DNA of 64,000 bases from Mycobacterium sp. DL (lineage in GTDB: Bacteria > Actinomycetota > Actinomycetes > Mycobacteriales > Mycobacteriaceae): assembly GCF_039729195.1 (NCBI RefSeq), contig NZ_CP155796.1, positions 5,456,001 to 5,520,000 on the forward strand. The letters are read 5' to 3'. The notes below the pieces were generated by a model. That model saw nothing but the letters and a program-made list of their open reading frames with translations. It ran no database searches and had not been told where the DNA came from. The position numbers were made by a program, and so were the translations under genes. Positions 1 to 8,672 of this stretch are shown piece by piece (the first letter of the stretch is position 1; every line of letters starts with the position of its first letter).

Positions 1-306
1 CAGGATGCAGATGTCGGCGCCGGCCTCCATGATGAGCTGCTTGAACGCCAGATCGGGGTCACTGCAGGCGAACTCGCCGTCCGGGGGGAAAGTGTCCAGG
101 CGCATCGCATACGAGTGCGCATAGTCGGGGGCGTCGTAGTAGATCTGGTCGCCGACCTTGTGGGTGCCGAAGTACTTGCTTCGCCACGGCTCGGGGATGT
201 ACTGACCGAGATCGCCGCTGCGCGGCGCCGGGTGCACATCGGAGTCCACACACCGAACAGCGATCCGTTCGGCGGCGGGTACCCGTGGATTGGCGGTAGT
301 GGTCAT
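1..306 (-). CDS. Amidohydrolase-2 family protein, 5' part only
   Basis: This is the N-terminal 102 codons of a gene that runs off the left edge of the window. The ATG at 306 is preceded by a strong GAGGAGG ribosome site five bases away. The translation carries CVDSDVHPAPR near residue 20, which is the DxDxH entry motif of the amidohydrolase-2 (PF04909) family as seen in actinobacteria, followed by YIPEPWRSKYF, typical of the same group. It lies 18 bases downstream of another amidohydrolase on the same strand, so the two are probably co-transcribed. Members are metal-dependent hydrolases or decarboxylases; the substrate here is unknown. Metal ligands beyond the first motif lie outside the window. 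Confidence 0.8.
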   Translation of the reverse strand, partial: MTTTANPRVPAAERIAVRCVDSDVHPAPRSGDLGQYIPEPWRSKYFGTHKVGDQIYYDAPDYAHSYAMRLDTFPPDGEFACSDPDLAFKQLIMEAGADICIL

Positions 307-324
307 GACGGCCTCCTCGTCCCT

Positions 325-1458
325 CTACTGTGCCGCAGCCGCGGATGCCACGGATGGAGATGCGGCAACTTCGATGCCGTAGAGCTCTGCGGCGTTGCGC
401 CAGCACAATTTGTCGCGTTGTTCGGCGCTGTAGGCACTGGGTACCGACAGCTCGTTGAGTTGCCAATGCGGGTAGCTCGACCCGTACATCACCATGTCGT
501 CCTTGCCGGTGAACCCGGCCCATTCCCCGGCGAAGTCGACATCACCAGGGCCGTCCAGGCTGCCCTGCACGAAGAAGACGTGGCCGGGCAGGTAGTCGCT
601 GGGCATCTTCGGTGCCCACGGTGTCTGCTCCAGGTGTGGTCTGCCGAAACAGTCCATCCGCCACATGAACGGTGTCAGCATGTCCGCGGCGCCGTCGGCC
701 CACACCAGCTTCAGCGCGGGATTTCTCTCGAAAACCCCCTCGGCGATCATGTTCATCAGGTGATAGAGGAAGTTCAGCGCCGTGAAACCGACGAACTGCT
801 CGTACGTGCGGGTCAACCCGTTCGGAGTGGGTGGCAACATGACACCGGACCCGACCTCGAAGTGCACGGCGACCGGGAGGTTCGCGTCGACCGCGGCTTC
901 CCACAGCGGCCAGTACTGTGGCTTGCCGTAGAGCTCGCGGGACTGCAGCGGGATGCCCAGTTGAACCACTCGGGGGTGGTCCTTGTACTTGTTGATCTCG
1001 CGCAGTGCACCGACGATGTCATCCGGATTGACCCGTATGGTGCCGCGGAATCTGTCGCCGAACTCGGCGTGGTCCAGCCAGCGGGTCACCATCATCTCGT
1101 TGTGCGCAGCGGCGATCGCGGTACCCAGATGCCGATCCGGCATGATGCCGCGCGTCATCGGATGGAGGATGGCGATGTCGACACCGCGCTCGGTGAACAG
1201 GTGCTTGGCAGCCAGCGCAGGGTCCGAGCCCGGATATTCACCGTCGGGTCCTTCGGTGCCCTCGGCGTACTCGCCGCCCGGGGCGCCGTACCAGTCCATC
1301 TCGTAATCCGGGAAGCCGCGGCTTCGGAACGGCTCTTGCATGAACGTCTTGCGCAGGTCCTTGTTGGACTGGGTGAAGATGTGCACGCTGGTGTCGATGA
1401 CGGGAACCTCCACCGGGTCGGCGTCGACGCCTCCCGCCCCGTCACTGAATGCCTTCAC
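325..1458 (-). CDS. Amidohydrolase-2 family protein with altered metal motifs
   Basis: A 377-residue protein of normal length for the amidohydrolase-2 (PF04909) family, starting at GTG 1458 with GGAG about six bases upstream. The fold is supported by VIDTSVHIF near residue 22 and YGSSYPHW near residue 325. Both are departures from the usual motifs: the first has one His instead of the common HxH, and the second has Ser where the family normally has the metal-binding Asp (GSDYPH). The enzyme may therefore bind metal differently or not be catalytic. It is the first gene of a left-going operon with the next amidohydrolase, divergent from the acyl-CoA dehydrogenase operon, with a candidate operator at 1538-1552 in its promoter. 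Confidence 0.85.
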   Translation of the reverse strand: MKAFSDGAGGVDADPVEVPVIDTSVHIFTQSNKDLRKTFMQEPFRSRGFPDYEMDWYGAPGGEYAEGTEGPDGEYPGSDPALAAKHLFTERGVDIAILHPMTRGIMPDRHLGTAIAAAHNEMMVTRWLDHAEFGDRFRGTIRVNPDDIVGALREINKYKDHPRVVQLGIPLQSRELYGKPQYWPLWEAAVDANLPVAVHFEVGSGVMLPPTPNGLTRTYEQFVGFTALNFLYHLMNMIAEGVFERNPALKLVWADGAADMLTPFMWRMDCFGRPHLEQTPWAPKMPSDYLPGHVFFVQGSLDGPGDVDFAGEWAGFTGKDDMVMYGSSYPHWQLNELSVPSAYSAEQRDKLCWRNAAELYGIEVAASPSVASAAAAQ

Positions 1459-1537
1459 GCGAACTCCATCCTGTTCTCCGCACGACCAGTGGCACGGTCG
1501 CCGCTACTAGCAGTGTAGATCCTTGTTCTTCATAAGC

Positions 1538-1552
1538 AAGAACTCAGTTCTC
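1538..1552. promoter_or_regulatory. Candidate operator, AAGAAC-TCA-GTTCTC dyad
   Basis: A 15-bp dyad with a 3-bp centre, matching the window-wide pattern RAGAAYnnnRTTCTC. It lies 80 bases upstream of the left-going amidohydrolase start. A further GTTCTT half-site at 1525-1530 pairs with the left arm, so two regulator dimers could bind side by side. The regulator is not identified. Confidence 0.55.
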
Positions 1553-1661
1553 CAGCACATCGCTTACCATCTGCGCTGGTAGAAGTCATTGCTGGTCGGT
1601 CGCTCAGCTTCTCGCTGGCGAAAATGATGACGCATCTGGCGAGAACGTCGACACCGATCAG

Positions 1662-1676
1662 GAGAATGATATTCTC
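1662..1676. promoter_or_regulatory. Candidate operator, GAGAAT-GAT-ATTCTC perfect dyad
   Basis: A perfect 6-3-6 inverted repeat ending 30 bases before the GTG start of the first acyl-CoA dehydrogenase, where a repressor would block transcription. An identical-arm copy sits at 36965-36979. A GAGAAC half-site also occurs at 1641-1646. Confidence 0.65.
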
Positions 1677-1706
1677 GCCTGACGGCCGGCCAGAGGAGGC
1701 GAACGG

Positions 1707-2705
1707 GTGCTACTCGAATTCGATGCTGATCAGCGGCTGTGGCAGGAGACCGTGCGCGACGCGGTGTCCAAGCAGTGCCCGGCCTCGCTGATCCGCGACA
1801 TCGCGGAGAACGGCGTCGATCCCGCGCCGCTATGGAGCAGTTACGTCGAGGCGGGCTGGACCGAACTGGTCGACCAGGAGAACGCCGTCGAGTTGGCGAT
1901 CGTTCTCGAGGAATTGGGCAGGGCGACCGACCCGACACCTCTGCTGGCAACCCTGACCCAGTTCGCGCCGCTGGTGGGTGATCGCTTCGACCCGCTCAGC
2001 GCGGGGGCTGCGGTCTACAGCGGGGTGACCGCCGTCCGCGACGCCGAAGGCTGGGTGCTGACCGGAACCGATCGGTTCGTGCTCGACGGAGATCGTGCGG
2101 AACGCCTGGCCGTCGTGACGCCCGCCGGTGTCTTTCTCGTCGACGCCCAGCACACCACCACCCGTCGCATCGACGTCTTCGACCCGGTGCTCCACGTTGC
2201 GGAGGTGTCGTTCGTGGGTGTCCATGTCGCCGAAACCGAACGGCTCCCAGCAGATACCGAGCGAGCCCGCCATGTCGCGCTGATGGGTATGGCGATCACG
2301 ATGGTCGGGGCCTGCCAGCGCATCCTCGACCTGGCGCTTGACCACGCCAAGAGCCGTCAACAGTTCGGGGTCGCGATCGGAACGTTCCAGGCGATCCAGC
2401 ACAAGGCCACCGACATGTACGTCGCGATCGAGCGTGCCCGCGCGCTGACCTATTTCGCCGCCCTCACGATCGCCGCGGACGATCCGCGCCGGCGCCTCGC
2501 AGCCGCGATGGCCAAGGCTTCGGCGGGGGAGTGTCAGGCGCTGGTGTTCCGCCATGGTCTGCAGATGTTCGGCGCGATGGGCTTCACGTGGGAGAACGAC
2601 GTGCAGTTCGCGCTCAAGCGGGCCAAAGCCGGTGAACTCATGCTGGGCGGCGCCGCCGAGCATCGTGCCCTGATCGCGGAGAAATTCAATGCAGCTGACC
2701 TTTGA
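1707..2705 (+). CDS. Acyl-CoA dehydrogenase, small/partner subunit type
   Basis: A 332-residue acyl-CoA dehydrogenase starting at GTG 1707 with GAGGAGG at 1693-1698. It should oxidise an acyl-CoA to the enoyl-CoA using FAD and pass electrons to ETF. The C-terminal half has RQQFGVAIGTFQAIQHKATD, the family's FAD/substrate helix motif, and GAMGFTWENDVQ. The N-terminal half is divergent and the protein is shorter than a standard 380-400 residue FadE. It overlaps the next FadE gene by 17 bases. Adjacent unequal FadE pairs in mycobacteria (for example FadE28-FadE29 of cholesterol side-chain degradation) form mixed heterotetramers in which one chain carries most of the active site, and that is the likely arrangement here. 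The substrate is not known. Confidence 0.88.
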   Translation: MLLEFDADQRLWQETVRDAVSKQCPASLIRDIAENGVDPAPLWSSYVEAGWTELVDQENAVELAIVLEELGRATDPTPLLATLTQFAPLVGDRFDPLSAGAAVYSGVTAVRDAEGWVLTGTDRFVLDGDRAERLAVVTPAGVFLVDAQHTTTRRIDVFDPVLHVAEVSFVGVHVAETERLPADTERARHVALMGMAITMVGACQRILDLALDHAKSRQQFGVAIGTFQAIQHKATDMYVAIERARALTYFAALTIAADDPRRRLAAAMAKASAGECQALVFRHGLQMFGAMGFTWENDVQFALKRAKAGELMLGGAAEHRALIAEKFNAADL

Positions 2706-3864
2706 CAACGACGTCGAGGAGTTCCGGGCCGAGTTCTCCGCGTTCCTCGACGAGCACCTGCCCACTGCGGCCGAGACGTTGGAGCGCCCGCGGTCCGTGT
2801 CGCACATGCCGCAGTGGGCCCGCGACTGGCAGCGCAAGCTCTTCGACAACGGTTGGCTGCTGCCTGCCCAACCGCCCGAGTTCGGTGGACGCAACGCGTC
2901 GGTGCTGCAGACCTACGTCCACCTCGACGAGTTGTGCCGACGCCGGATCTACCACAGCTTCAACCCGCAGGGCGTCAACATCATCGCGGCCTCGCTGCTC
3001 ACGTTCGGCACCGAGGAGCAGAAGCATCAGTGGGCTGTGCCGGTGCTGAAGGGGGACCGGACCGCGTCGCTGGGGATGAGTGAGCCCAGCGCCGGATCTG
3101 ATCTGGCATCCCTTCGTACCAAGGCGGTCCGTGATGGGGACGTTTTTGTCGTCAACGGCCAGAAGGTATGGACATCAGGCGCACACGACGCCGACTTCCT
3201 GCTGACCTTCGTCCGCACCGATCCCGACGCACCCAAGCACAAGGGCATCAGCGTGCTGCTGATCCCGACCGATCTCGAGGGCGTCGTGTGCCGGCCGTTC
3301 GCGGACATGACCGGGATCGACAACCTGGACTTCAACGAGGTGTTCTTCACCGACGTCCGGGTGCCTGCCGAGAATCTCGTCGGCCCGCTCAACGGCGGTT
3401 GGGGAGTGGCCAACGGTTCGCTCGGACACGAGCGCACCATGATGTGGCTGGGGTTCGCCGACCGGATCGCCAACGCGATAGCCGACTCTCGACCGTCGAG
3501 TGCGCTCGAACGTGATGAATGGGCGAGCACGGTGATGGACTATCAGGCGCTGCGACTGCTGGGGTCGGTCGGCCTGGCCAAGGCCGCGCGCGGCGAGGTC
3601 GACGTCGCATCGGTGTCGATACCGAAGCTGTTCGGCGCCGAGGCCGAGCAGCGCGCGATGCATCAGGCGCTGGAAGCCGCCGGCCCCGAGGGTCTGATCC
3701 ATCCGGCGACCTCAGGTCCGTACGAGCACATGAACCTCGACCACTATTTCGCCAGCTGGTTCGAGCGATACGCCCGTAGCTTCGGCGGAACCATCGCCGG
3801 CGGGACATCGGAGATCCAGCGCAACATCATCGCCCAGCAGGTACTCGGACTTCCCCGGCGTTAG
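2689..3864 (+). CDS. Acyl-CoA dehydrogenase, large subunit type
   Basis: A 391-residue FAD-dependent acyl-CoA dehydrogenase of standard length. It has the family signatures LGMSEPSAGSDLASL (mid-domain, near residue 130), NGQKVWTSGAH, and the C-terminal FAD-binding GGTSEIQRNIIAQQVLG. The ATG at 2689 lies inside the end of the preceding FadE gene, which implies translational coupling and a heteromeric enzyme. It resembles the long-chain and steroid-side-chain FadE group (FadE26/FadE29-like) in architecture, but the precise substrate cannot be read from sequence. Confidence 0.9.
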   Translation: MQLTFDNDVEEFRAEFSAFLDEHLPTAAETLERPRSVSHMPQWARDWQRKLFDNGWLLPAQPPEFGGRNASVLQTYVHLDELCRRRIYHSFNPQGVNIIAASLLTFGTEEQKHQWAVPVLKGDRTASLGMSEPSAGSDLASLRTKAVRDGDVFVVNGQKVWTSGAHDADFLLTFVRTDPDAPKHKGISVLLIPTDLEGVVCRPFADMTGIDNLDFNEVFFTDVRVPAENLVGPLNGGWGVANGSLGHERTMMWLGFADRIANAIADSRPSSALERDEWASTVMDYQALRLLGSVGLAKAARGEVDVASVSIPKLFGAEAEQRAMHQALEAAGPEGLIHPATSGPYEHMNLDHYFASWFERYARSFGGTIAGGTSEIQRNIIAQQVLGLPRR

Positions 3865-3877
3865 GCGGGATTCGCGC

Positions 3878-5005
3878 ATGAAGGTCCAGCCGGCTGCTTT
3901 CTTCCGGACGACGCTCCCGCTGGACCTCGGTCAACTCGCACGGCTCGACGACGGTCGCTACCACTCCATCTGGCTGCCCGACCACATGGTCAGCTTCTGG
4001 CCCGACTCGATCTGGACACCCGAATTCACCGATCTGGCAACGGTATCGCCGTCGCCTCATCGCCACCTCGACGGAATGGCGGTGGCGGCGGCAGCGGCGG
4101 TCCTGACCAGGAACGTACCTCTGGCAACCAGCGTGGTGGACACCGTCCGGCGTCATCCGGCGCTTCTGGCGCAGAGCGCTCTGACCATCGACCATCTCGC
4201 CGAGGGGCGGTTCATCCTGGGCCTCGGTAGTGGGGAGAGCGAGAACATCGTGCCCTACGGCTTCGCATTCGACCGCCCGGTGAGCCGATTCGAGGAGGCG
4301 CTGCAGGTCATCCGGTTGCTGTGGGACAGCGACGGACCGGTCGACTTCGAGGGCCGGTTCTTCCGGTTGCACCATGCGCGCCTCGACACCGAGCCGTTCG
4401 GGGGGAAACCCCCGCCGATCTGGATCGGCGCCAGCGGTCCGCGCTCGCTCGACATCGCCGGTCGTCACGCGGACGGCTGGTGGCCAGCGGGTGCCTGGAC
4501 TCCCGAGGAATACGCCCAAAAGCTCTCCCTGGTAAAGGCTTCCGCCGACCGGGCAGGTCGTGACCCCGAGAGCATCACGCCGTGCTTCATCCAGGTGTGC
4601 CTGATGGGTCGTGACGACGCCGCGATCGCCGAGATCCTCGAGGCGCCGCTGGTGAAGACCTTTCTGCTGCAGGTGTCGGCAGAAGTGCTGCGCAGCTTCG
4701 GTTTCGAGCATCCGATGGGTGAGCACTGGCAGGGCTTCCAGGACATCGATCCGGCCACCCTCACCCGGGAGCGGGTCCTGGACTTCTTCGACCGCGTCGA
4801 GCCCGAGATGATCCTCGCGGTGGTACCGCACGGCACACCCGGGCAGGTGGCGCACACCATCAAGGGCTTTGTCGATGCGGGCCTGCGGGTTCCGAAGATC
4901 CTCGACTATGGGGGAATGGCCGGTCTCGACTATGCAGCGGCGTCGGCCGAGAACGTGCGTGACGCCGAGGACGAGCTGATGCGCCTTTGCGAAGGGGTGC
5001 GCTGA
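3878..5005 (+). CDS. LLM-class flavin/F420-dependent oxidoreductase
   Basis: A 375-residue luciferase-like monooxygenase (LLM) fold protein. The TIM-barrel signatures seen are IWLPDHMVSFWP near residue 30, LAEGRFILGLGSGESENI near residue 110, and KPPPIWIGASGPRSLDIAGRHADGW split over residues 180-205. In mycobacteria many members of this subfamily use F420 (for example F420-dependent dehydrogenases and mycolate oxidoreductases), while others use FMN. It starts 13 bases after the FadE gene and is the third gene of the operon, so a redox role in the same lipid pathway is inferred. Cofactor choice cannot be settled by eye. Confidence 0.85.
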   Translation: MKVQPAAFFRTTLPLDLGQLARLDDGRYHSIWLPDHMVSFWPDSIWTPEFTDLATVSPSPHRHLDGMAVAAAAAVLTRNVPLATSVVDTVRRHPALLAQSALTIDHLAEGRFILGLGSGESENIVPYGFAFDRPVSRFEEALQVIRLLWDSDGPVDFEGRFFRLHHARLDTEPFGGKPPPIWIGASGPRSLDIAGRHADGWWPAGAWTPEEYAQKLSLVKASADRAGRDPESITPCFIQVCLMGRDDAAIAEILEAPLVKTFLLQVSAEVLRSFGFEHPMGEHWQGFQDIDPATLTRERVLDFFDRVEPEMILAVVPHGTPGQVAHTIKGFVDAGLRVPKILDYGGMAGLDYAAASAENVRDAEDELMRLCEGVR

Positions 5006-5007
5006 CC

Positions 5008-6180
5008 GTGGGGCTGAACGCGGCGGACATGCTCACGCGCGCCGAGAACGAAACCGGCCTGGGCGACTACGGCGACGACACACTGCCGGAGCGCTTCGGT
5101 GTCGCCGTCGACCTCCTCAACGACCAGGGAATGGGTCCGGACGGCCTTCGGCGCGCTGCCGACGTGTGCCACTGGCTGCTGACCACGCGCCTGGAGCTCT
5201 TCGAAGACCGCAACCGCCACCCCGTTGCCGACGAAGTGATCGAGCGGCCGATGTTCGTCACCGGTGAACCACGCTCGGGCACAACGCTGATGCACGCGCT
5301 CATGTCGGTCGACCCGCAGGCCCGCGCGCTGCGCTTCTGGGAGGTGATGTATCCGTCGCCGCCACCGGGCATCGCGGGTCCTGAGGACCCCCGTCGCGCG
5401 CGGGCCGACGCGGACTGGCGGGAGATCAACACCAAGATGCCGAAGTGGCTGCACAGCCACCCGTACAACGACATGCTCGGCGACGGTCTGCCCGAGGACG
5501 AGCGCACCTGGGCGTTCGATTTCCGCGTGATGACGCCGACGGCATGGTGGCGGGTGCCGATGCAGACGGTGGTCGGCGGCCTGCCCACCGATGCGGCGGC
5601 GCAGTACCGCCTCCACAAGGTGATGCTTCAACAGTTCCAGTACGGCAGGGACGAGGCGCTGGCAAAGCACTGGGTGCTCAAGGGGTTCCACGGCTTCCGG
5701 CTGGCGGAGCTCTTCGACGTCTACCCCGACGCCGGCCTGCTGTGGCTGCATCGCGACCCGGTACAGGTCGCGGCGTCACGGACGATGATGATGGCCGACA
5801 TCCTGGAAGGCATCGTGGGGCCCGTCGACCTGCACGCCGCGGCGAAGATGCATCTGGAACTGACGCGTGCCGGCATCGCCAACACCATGACCAATCCGCT
5901 AGTGCACGATTCGCGGATCATGCACGTCCGCTACACCGATTTTGTCGCCGACCCTGTGGGCGTGGCGCGGTCCTACTACGAATTCGCCGGCCGGACCCTT
6001 TCCGACGAGGCCGCGACAGCGATGCGGGATTACCTGGCGAACAACCGGGGCGACCGGCATGGCAAGTTCCGCTATTCGACCACGGTGCTGACCGATATCG
6101 GCGAGGACCTCGACACGCTGCACGAAGAGTTCCGGCCGTTCCGCGAACGCTTCGGAGTGGAGATCGAGCAGCGTGGTTGA
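5008..6180 (+). CDS. Sulfotransferase family protein
   Basis: A 390-residue protein of the PAPS-dependent sulfotransferase family (Sulfotransfer_3 type, common in mycobacteria). The 5'-phosphosulfate loop is VTGEPRSGTTLMHAL near residue 85, and a second PAPS-contact segment WLHRDPVQVAASRTMMM follows near residue 245. GTG 5008, two bases after the previous stop and with an AAGGGG site upstream, is preferred over an upstream TTG at 4987. Members transfer sulfuryl groups to hydroxylated lipids or sugars, though many mycobacterial homologues have no assigned substrate. In a FadE/LLM operon it could act on a hydroxylated terpenoid or steroid-like substrate; this is inference. Confidence 0.82.
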   Translation: MGLNAADMLTRAENETGLGDYGDDTLPERFGVAVDLLNDQGMGPDGLRRAADVCHWLLTTRLELFEDRNRHPVADEVIERPMFVTGEPRSGTTLMHALMSVDPQARALRFWEVMYPSPPPGIAGPEDPRRARADADWREINTKMPKWLHSHPYNDMLGDGLPEDERTWAFDFRVMTPTAWWRVPMQTVVGGLPTDAAAQYRLHKVMLQQFQYGRDEALAKHWVLKGFHGFRLAELFDVYPDAGLLWLHRDPVQVAASRTMMMADILEGIVGPVDLHAAAKMHLELTRAGIANTMTNPLVHDSRIMHVRYTDFVADPVGVARSYYEFAGRTLSDEAATAMRDYLANNRGDRHGKFRYSTTVLTDIGEDLDTLHEEFRPFRERFGVEIEQRG

Positions 6181-6949
6181 CCAACGGCTGTCGGTGCACG
6201 ATGTGTCTTTCCTCGGAGCGACGCCGGCCGAACTGGGTGCCCACTGGGCGGCGCTCGGGGTGTCTCGGCTCAGCCTGATCGACTCGGAGTTGCTGTCGCC
6301 GGATCTTCTGAAAGTGATATCCGCTCAGGGCTATTCGGTGGAGACGGTGTACCACCTCTTCGTGTCGGCAGAGGGACTGCGCGCGGTCATCGACGCCGCC
6401 GCCGCTGTCGGCGCGCGGGCGATCTACATGCTGACCGGCGGTCGCGGCGAGCTGACGTGGGAGGATGCGGCGGATCGATTCTGCGCAGCGGTGCACCCCT
6501 GCCTCGACCAGGCGCGGCAGGCCGGTGTGGCACTCGCCATCGAGAACGCCTCGGGTCTGTACGCCGACATCCACATCGCTCACACGCTGCGGGACACGAT
6601 CGAGCTGGCTGAACGTGGCGACCTCGACATCTGCATCGACCTCTTCCACTGCTGGACAGAGGCTCAGTTACCGGCCCTGCTCGACCGGGCCCTGCCCCGC
6701 ACCCAGATGATTCAGCTCAGTGATTACGTCCTCGGGGATCGGTCCCTGCCGGCTCGGGCGGTGCCCGGGGACGGCACGATTCCCATCGAGCGCTTCGTGG
6801 CGCACGCACTTGCCGGCGGCTACCGGCATGGGTTCGACCTCGAGCTGATCGGGCCCCGGATCGAGCAGGAGGGCCGGTTCGAGGCCGCGCGTCGCGCCTG
6901 CGAAGCGGTCTCGGTGATGTTGCAGCGCGTCGGGACGTCGGGAGGGTGA
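6173..6949 (+). CDS. Sugar isomerase/epimerase-like TIM-barrel protein
   Basis: A 258-residue protein starting at GTG 6173, overlapping the sulfotransferase by eight bases. The pattern of alternating strands and helices with VALAIENASG, LDICIDLFHCW and HGFDLELIGPRIEQEG matches the xylose-isomerase-like TIM-barrel (AP_endonuc_2, PF01261) superfamily. The acidic and His residues at strand ends (E in IENA, D and H in IDLFH, D/E in FDLELIG) are the usual divalent-metal ligands. Known members isomerise or epimerise sugars and related polyols; nothing indicates the substrate in this lipid-type operon. Confidence 0.72.
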   Translation: MVDQRLSVHDVSFLGATPAELGAHWAALGVSRLSLIDSELLSPDLLKVISAQGYSVETVYHLFVSAEGLRAVIDAAAAVGARAIYMLTGGRGELTWEDAADRFCAAVHPCLDQARQAGVALAIENASGLYADIHIAHTLRDTIELAERGDLDICIDLFHCWTEAQLPALLDRALPRTQMIQLSDYVLGDRSLPARAVPGDGTIPIERFVAHALAGGYRHGFDLELIGPRIEQEGRFEAARRACEAVSVMLQRVGTSGG

Positions 6950-6952
6950 CGG

Positions 6953-8164
6953 GTGGCATTCGGTGACGGTCCCGACGACGCGTCGCTCGACCAGGCGTGG
7001 GAGACGTTCTGCGACCGACTGAAGTCGGCAGGTCGGCAGGTCTTCAAAGACCACAACCCGGGCTCGGGCGTACATCGGGTCGACGGTCTGCGATTCCTCA
7101 CCCAGAACCTCGGGCAGGCTTTTGATCTCGCACTGGAGACACGCGATACGGGCTACCCCAGCCTGCACGCCTTCTGCGGGCCGACCCGCAAACTCGGCGG
7201 CGACTGCGCCGACTTCACATATCAACAGGCCTGGATCGACGGCGGGACGACCTACCGCATCACCGGAGAACGGGGAACGGCACGGTTCCTCAACATCACC
7301 GTGCAGGGCCCCCGAGGTGAGGGGGTCGGTGTACTGCACGAACCGTTCGGCGACGTGCCGGAGGCGAACCTGGCCGGCGACCAGATCGAGATCTCACAGG
7401 ACGGGACACTGGAGATCTATGTCGGGGGTCCGCAGCGCGGTCCGAACTGGCTGCCCACGACACCGGGATCCCGCAAGGTGTTCATTCGCCAGGGTTTTGA
7501 CTCCTGGCAGGAGGAGCCGGCCCGGCTGCGGATCGAGCGGGTCGACATGGCTTCACCCAGACCTCTGCCGACCACCGAAGAGATCGTCGACGCCACCCGG
7601 TGGGCGGGGGAGTTCCTCACCGGCCTGATGCAGGACTGGCCCGAATTCCCGTTCACCTACGGCGGAGTCGACCACGAGCACCCCAACCGCTTCCCGGCGG
7701 TCAGTTCCGATTCATCCGATATCAGACGCGGAAGGGCAGCGGCGAACATGCACTGGGTGCTTGCTGCCGATGAAGCGCTGGTCATCGAGTTCGACTCGCA
7801 CGCCGGCCTGTGGATGCTGACGAACATGGGCGTGTTCTTCAACAGCATGGACTATCTGTACCGCCCGGTCAGCTACACCCCCAGCCGGGCGAAGGTCGAC
7901 AGCGACGGCCGGGTGCGGGTCGTTCTCGCGGCCGCTGACCCGGGCTGTCACAACTGGATGGACACCCAGGGGTTCGAGCGGGGCAACGTGACCTACCGGC
8001 ACATGCTCGAAGGTTCACCCGCAGCCCTGAACACCCGGGTGGTCAAGGTCTCGCAGTTGGCCGAGGTACTTCCGGCGGACACCGCGATCGTCACCACGCA
8101 GGAGCGCGCGCTGCAGATGTGGGAGCGCTTCAACGGGATTCGGCAGAGGTACGCGGCGTTGTGA
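6953..8164 (+). CDS. DUF1214-like protein of unknown function
   Basis: A 403-residue protein, last gene of the FadE operon, starting at GTG 6953 with GGAGGG about nine bases upstream. The central segment with IYVGGPQRGPNWLP and the following FDSW resemble the DUF1214 signature (a beta-rich domain around NWLP). Related mycobacterial proteins of this size are often found in steroid or lipid catabolic operons. There is no signal peptide and no membrane helix. No catalytic residues can be assigned and I do not know its reaction. Confidence 0.65.
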   Translation: MAFGDGPDDASLDQAWETFCDRLKSAGRQVFKDHNPGSGVHRVDGLRFLTQNLGQAFDLALETRDTGYPSLHAFCGPTRKLGGDCADFTYQQAWIDGGTTYRITGERGTARFLNITVQGPRGEGVGVLHEPFGDVPEANLAGDQIEISQDGTLEIYVGGPQRGPNWLPTTPGSRKVFIRQGFDSWQEEPARLRIERVDMASPRPLPTTEEIVDATRWAGEFLTGLMQDWPEFPFTYGGVDHEHPNRFPAVSSDSSDIRRGRAAANMHWVLAADEALVIEFDSHAGLWMLTNMGVFFNSMDYLYRPVSYTPSRAKVDSDGRVRVVLAAADPGCHNWMDTQGFERGNVTYRHMLEGSPAALNTRVVKVSQLAEVLPADTAIVTTQERALQMWERFNGIRQRYAAL

Positions 8165-8173
8165 GCCCAGGTG

Positions 8174-8611
8174 TCACAGGCGCTGGAGTTTGAAGGTCCA
8201 GAACTGCGTTCCGGGCGGGCCGTTGTTGCAGCCCACGTCGAACTTCGAGTCGATGGTCCCGACCAGGGTGACCGCGTCCCACGAATACGTTTCGCGCGTC
8301 GGCATGTTGTGCCCCCAGCAGCGCAGCCCGTCGGGTACGTCGACGGTGAACGAGTAGCGGCCGTCGACGAGATAGCTCCGACTCTCGTAGTAGGCGTAGA
8401 ACTTCAGCCGTGGTCTTGCTGCGACATTGATGCAATCCGGGCTCTTGTCCGGGATGCACGCCGAGATGAACCAGAACCACGAGGCCCGGTCGTACCTGTT
8501 GGTCAACAGGTCGTAGTTGCCCAACTGCATCGCGGCTGGAGCGGGGGGCGCAAGAAAGGTGGCCGCCGACATCAGCGCAGCCACCAAGGTCGCAATGATT
8601 CTGATCTTCAA
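8174..8611 (-). CDS. Small secreted protein, function unknown
   Basis: A 145-residue exported protein. The start chosen is the TTG at 8611, five bases after GAGGAGG; a second TTG at 8614 is possible. Residues 1-24 form a signal peptide (basic start, hydrophobic run IIATLVAALMSAATFLA, then APPAPA). The mature part has four cysteines, as expected for a disulfide-bonded exported domain, and an aromatic-rich core. It is the last gene of the left-going P450 operon, 61 bases after the P450 stop, and ends nine bases from the convergent DUF1214-like gene. Similar small exported proteins occur in many mycobacterial lipid loci without known function. Confidence 0.7.
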   Translation of the reverse strand: MKIRIIATLVAALMSAATFLAPPAPAAMQLGNYDLLTNRYDRASWFWFISACIPDKSPDCINVAARPRLKFYAYYESRSYLVDGRYSFTVDVPDGLRCWGHNMPTRETYSWDAVTLVGTIDSKFDVGCNNGPPGTQFWTFKLQRL

Positions 8612-8672
8612 CAAGCCCTCCTCGCCCTTCCCGCTGCCATCAAACCACTTCGTCGCGGAAGCCCGTTGCGAA

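Noticed and set aside
115..1518. 467-codon frame on the + strand over the amidohydrolases
   Set aside because: The minus strand encodes two recognisable amidohydrolases with ribosome sites; this frame has none.
1538..1676. KstR/KstR2 (cholesterol regulon) operators
   Set aside because: KstR sites have an AACnnGTT core with an even centre and KstR2 a CAAG/CTTG core; the dyads here have a 3-bp centre and different arms.
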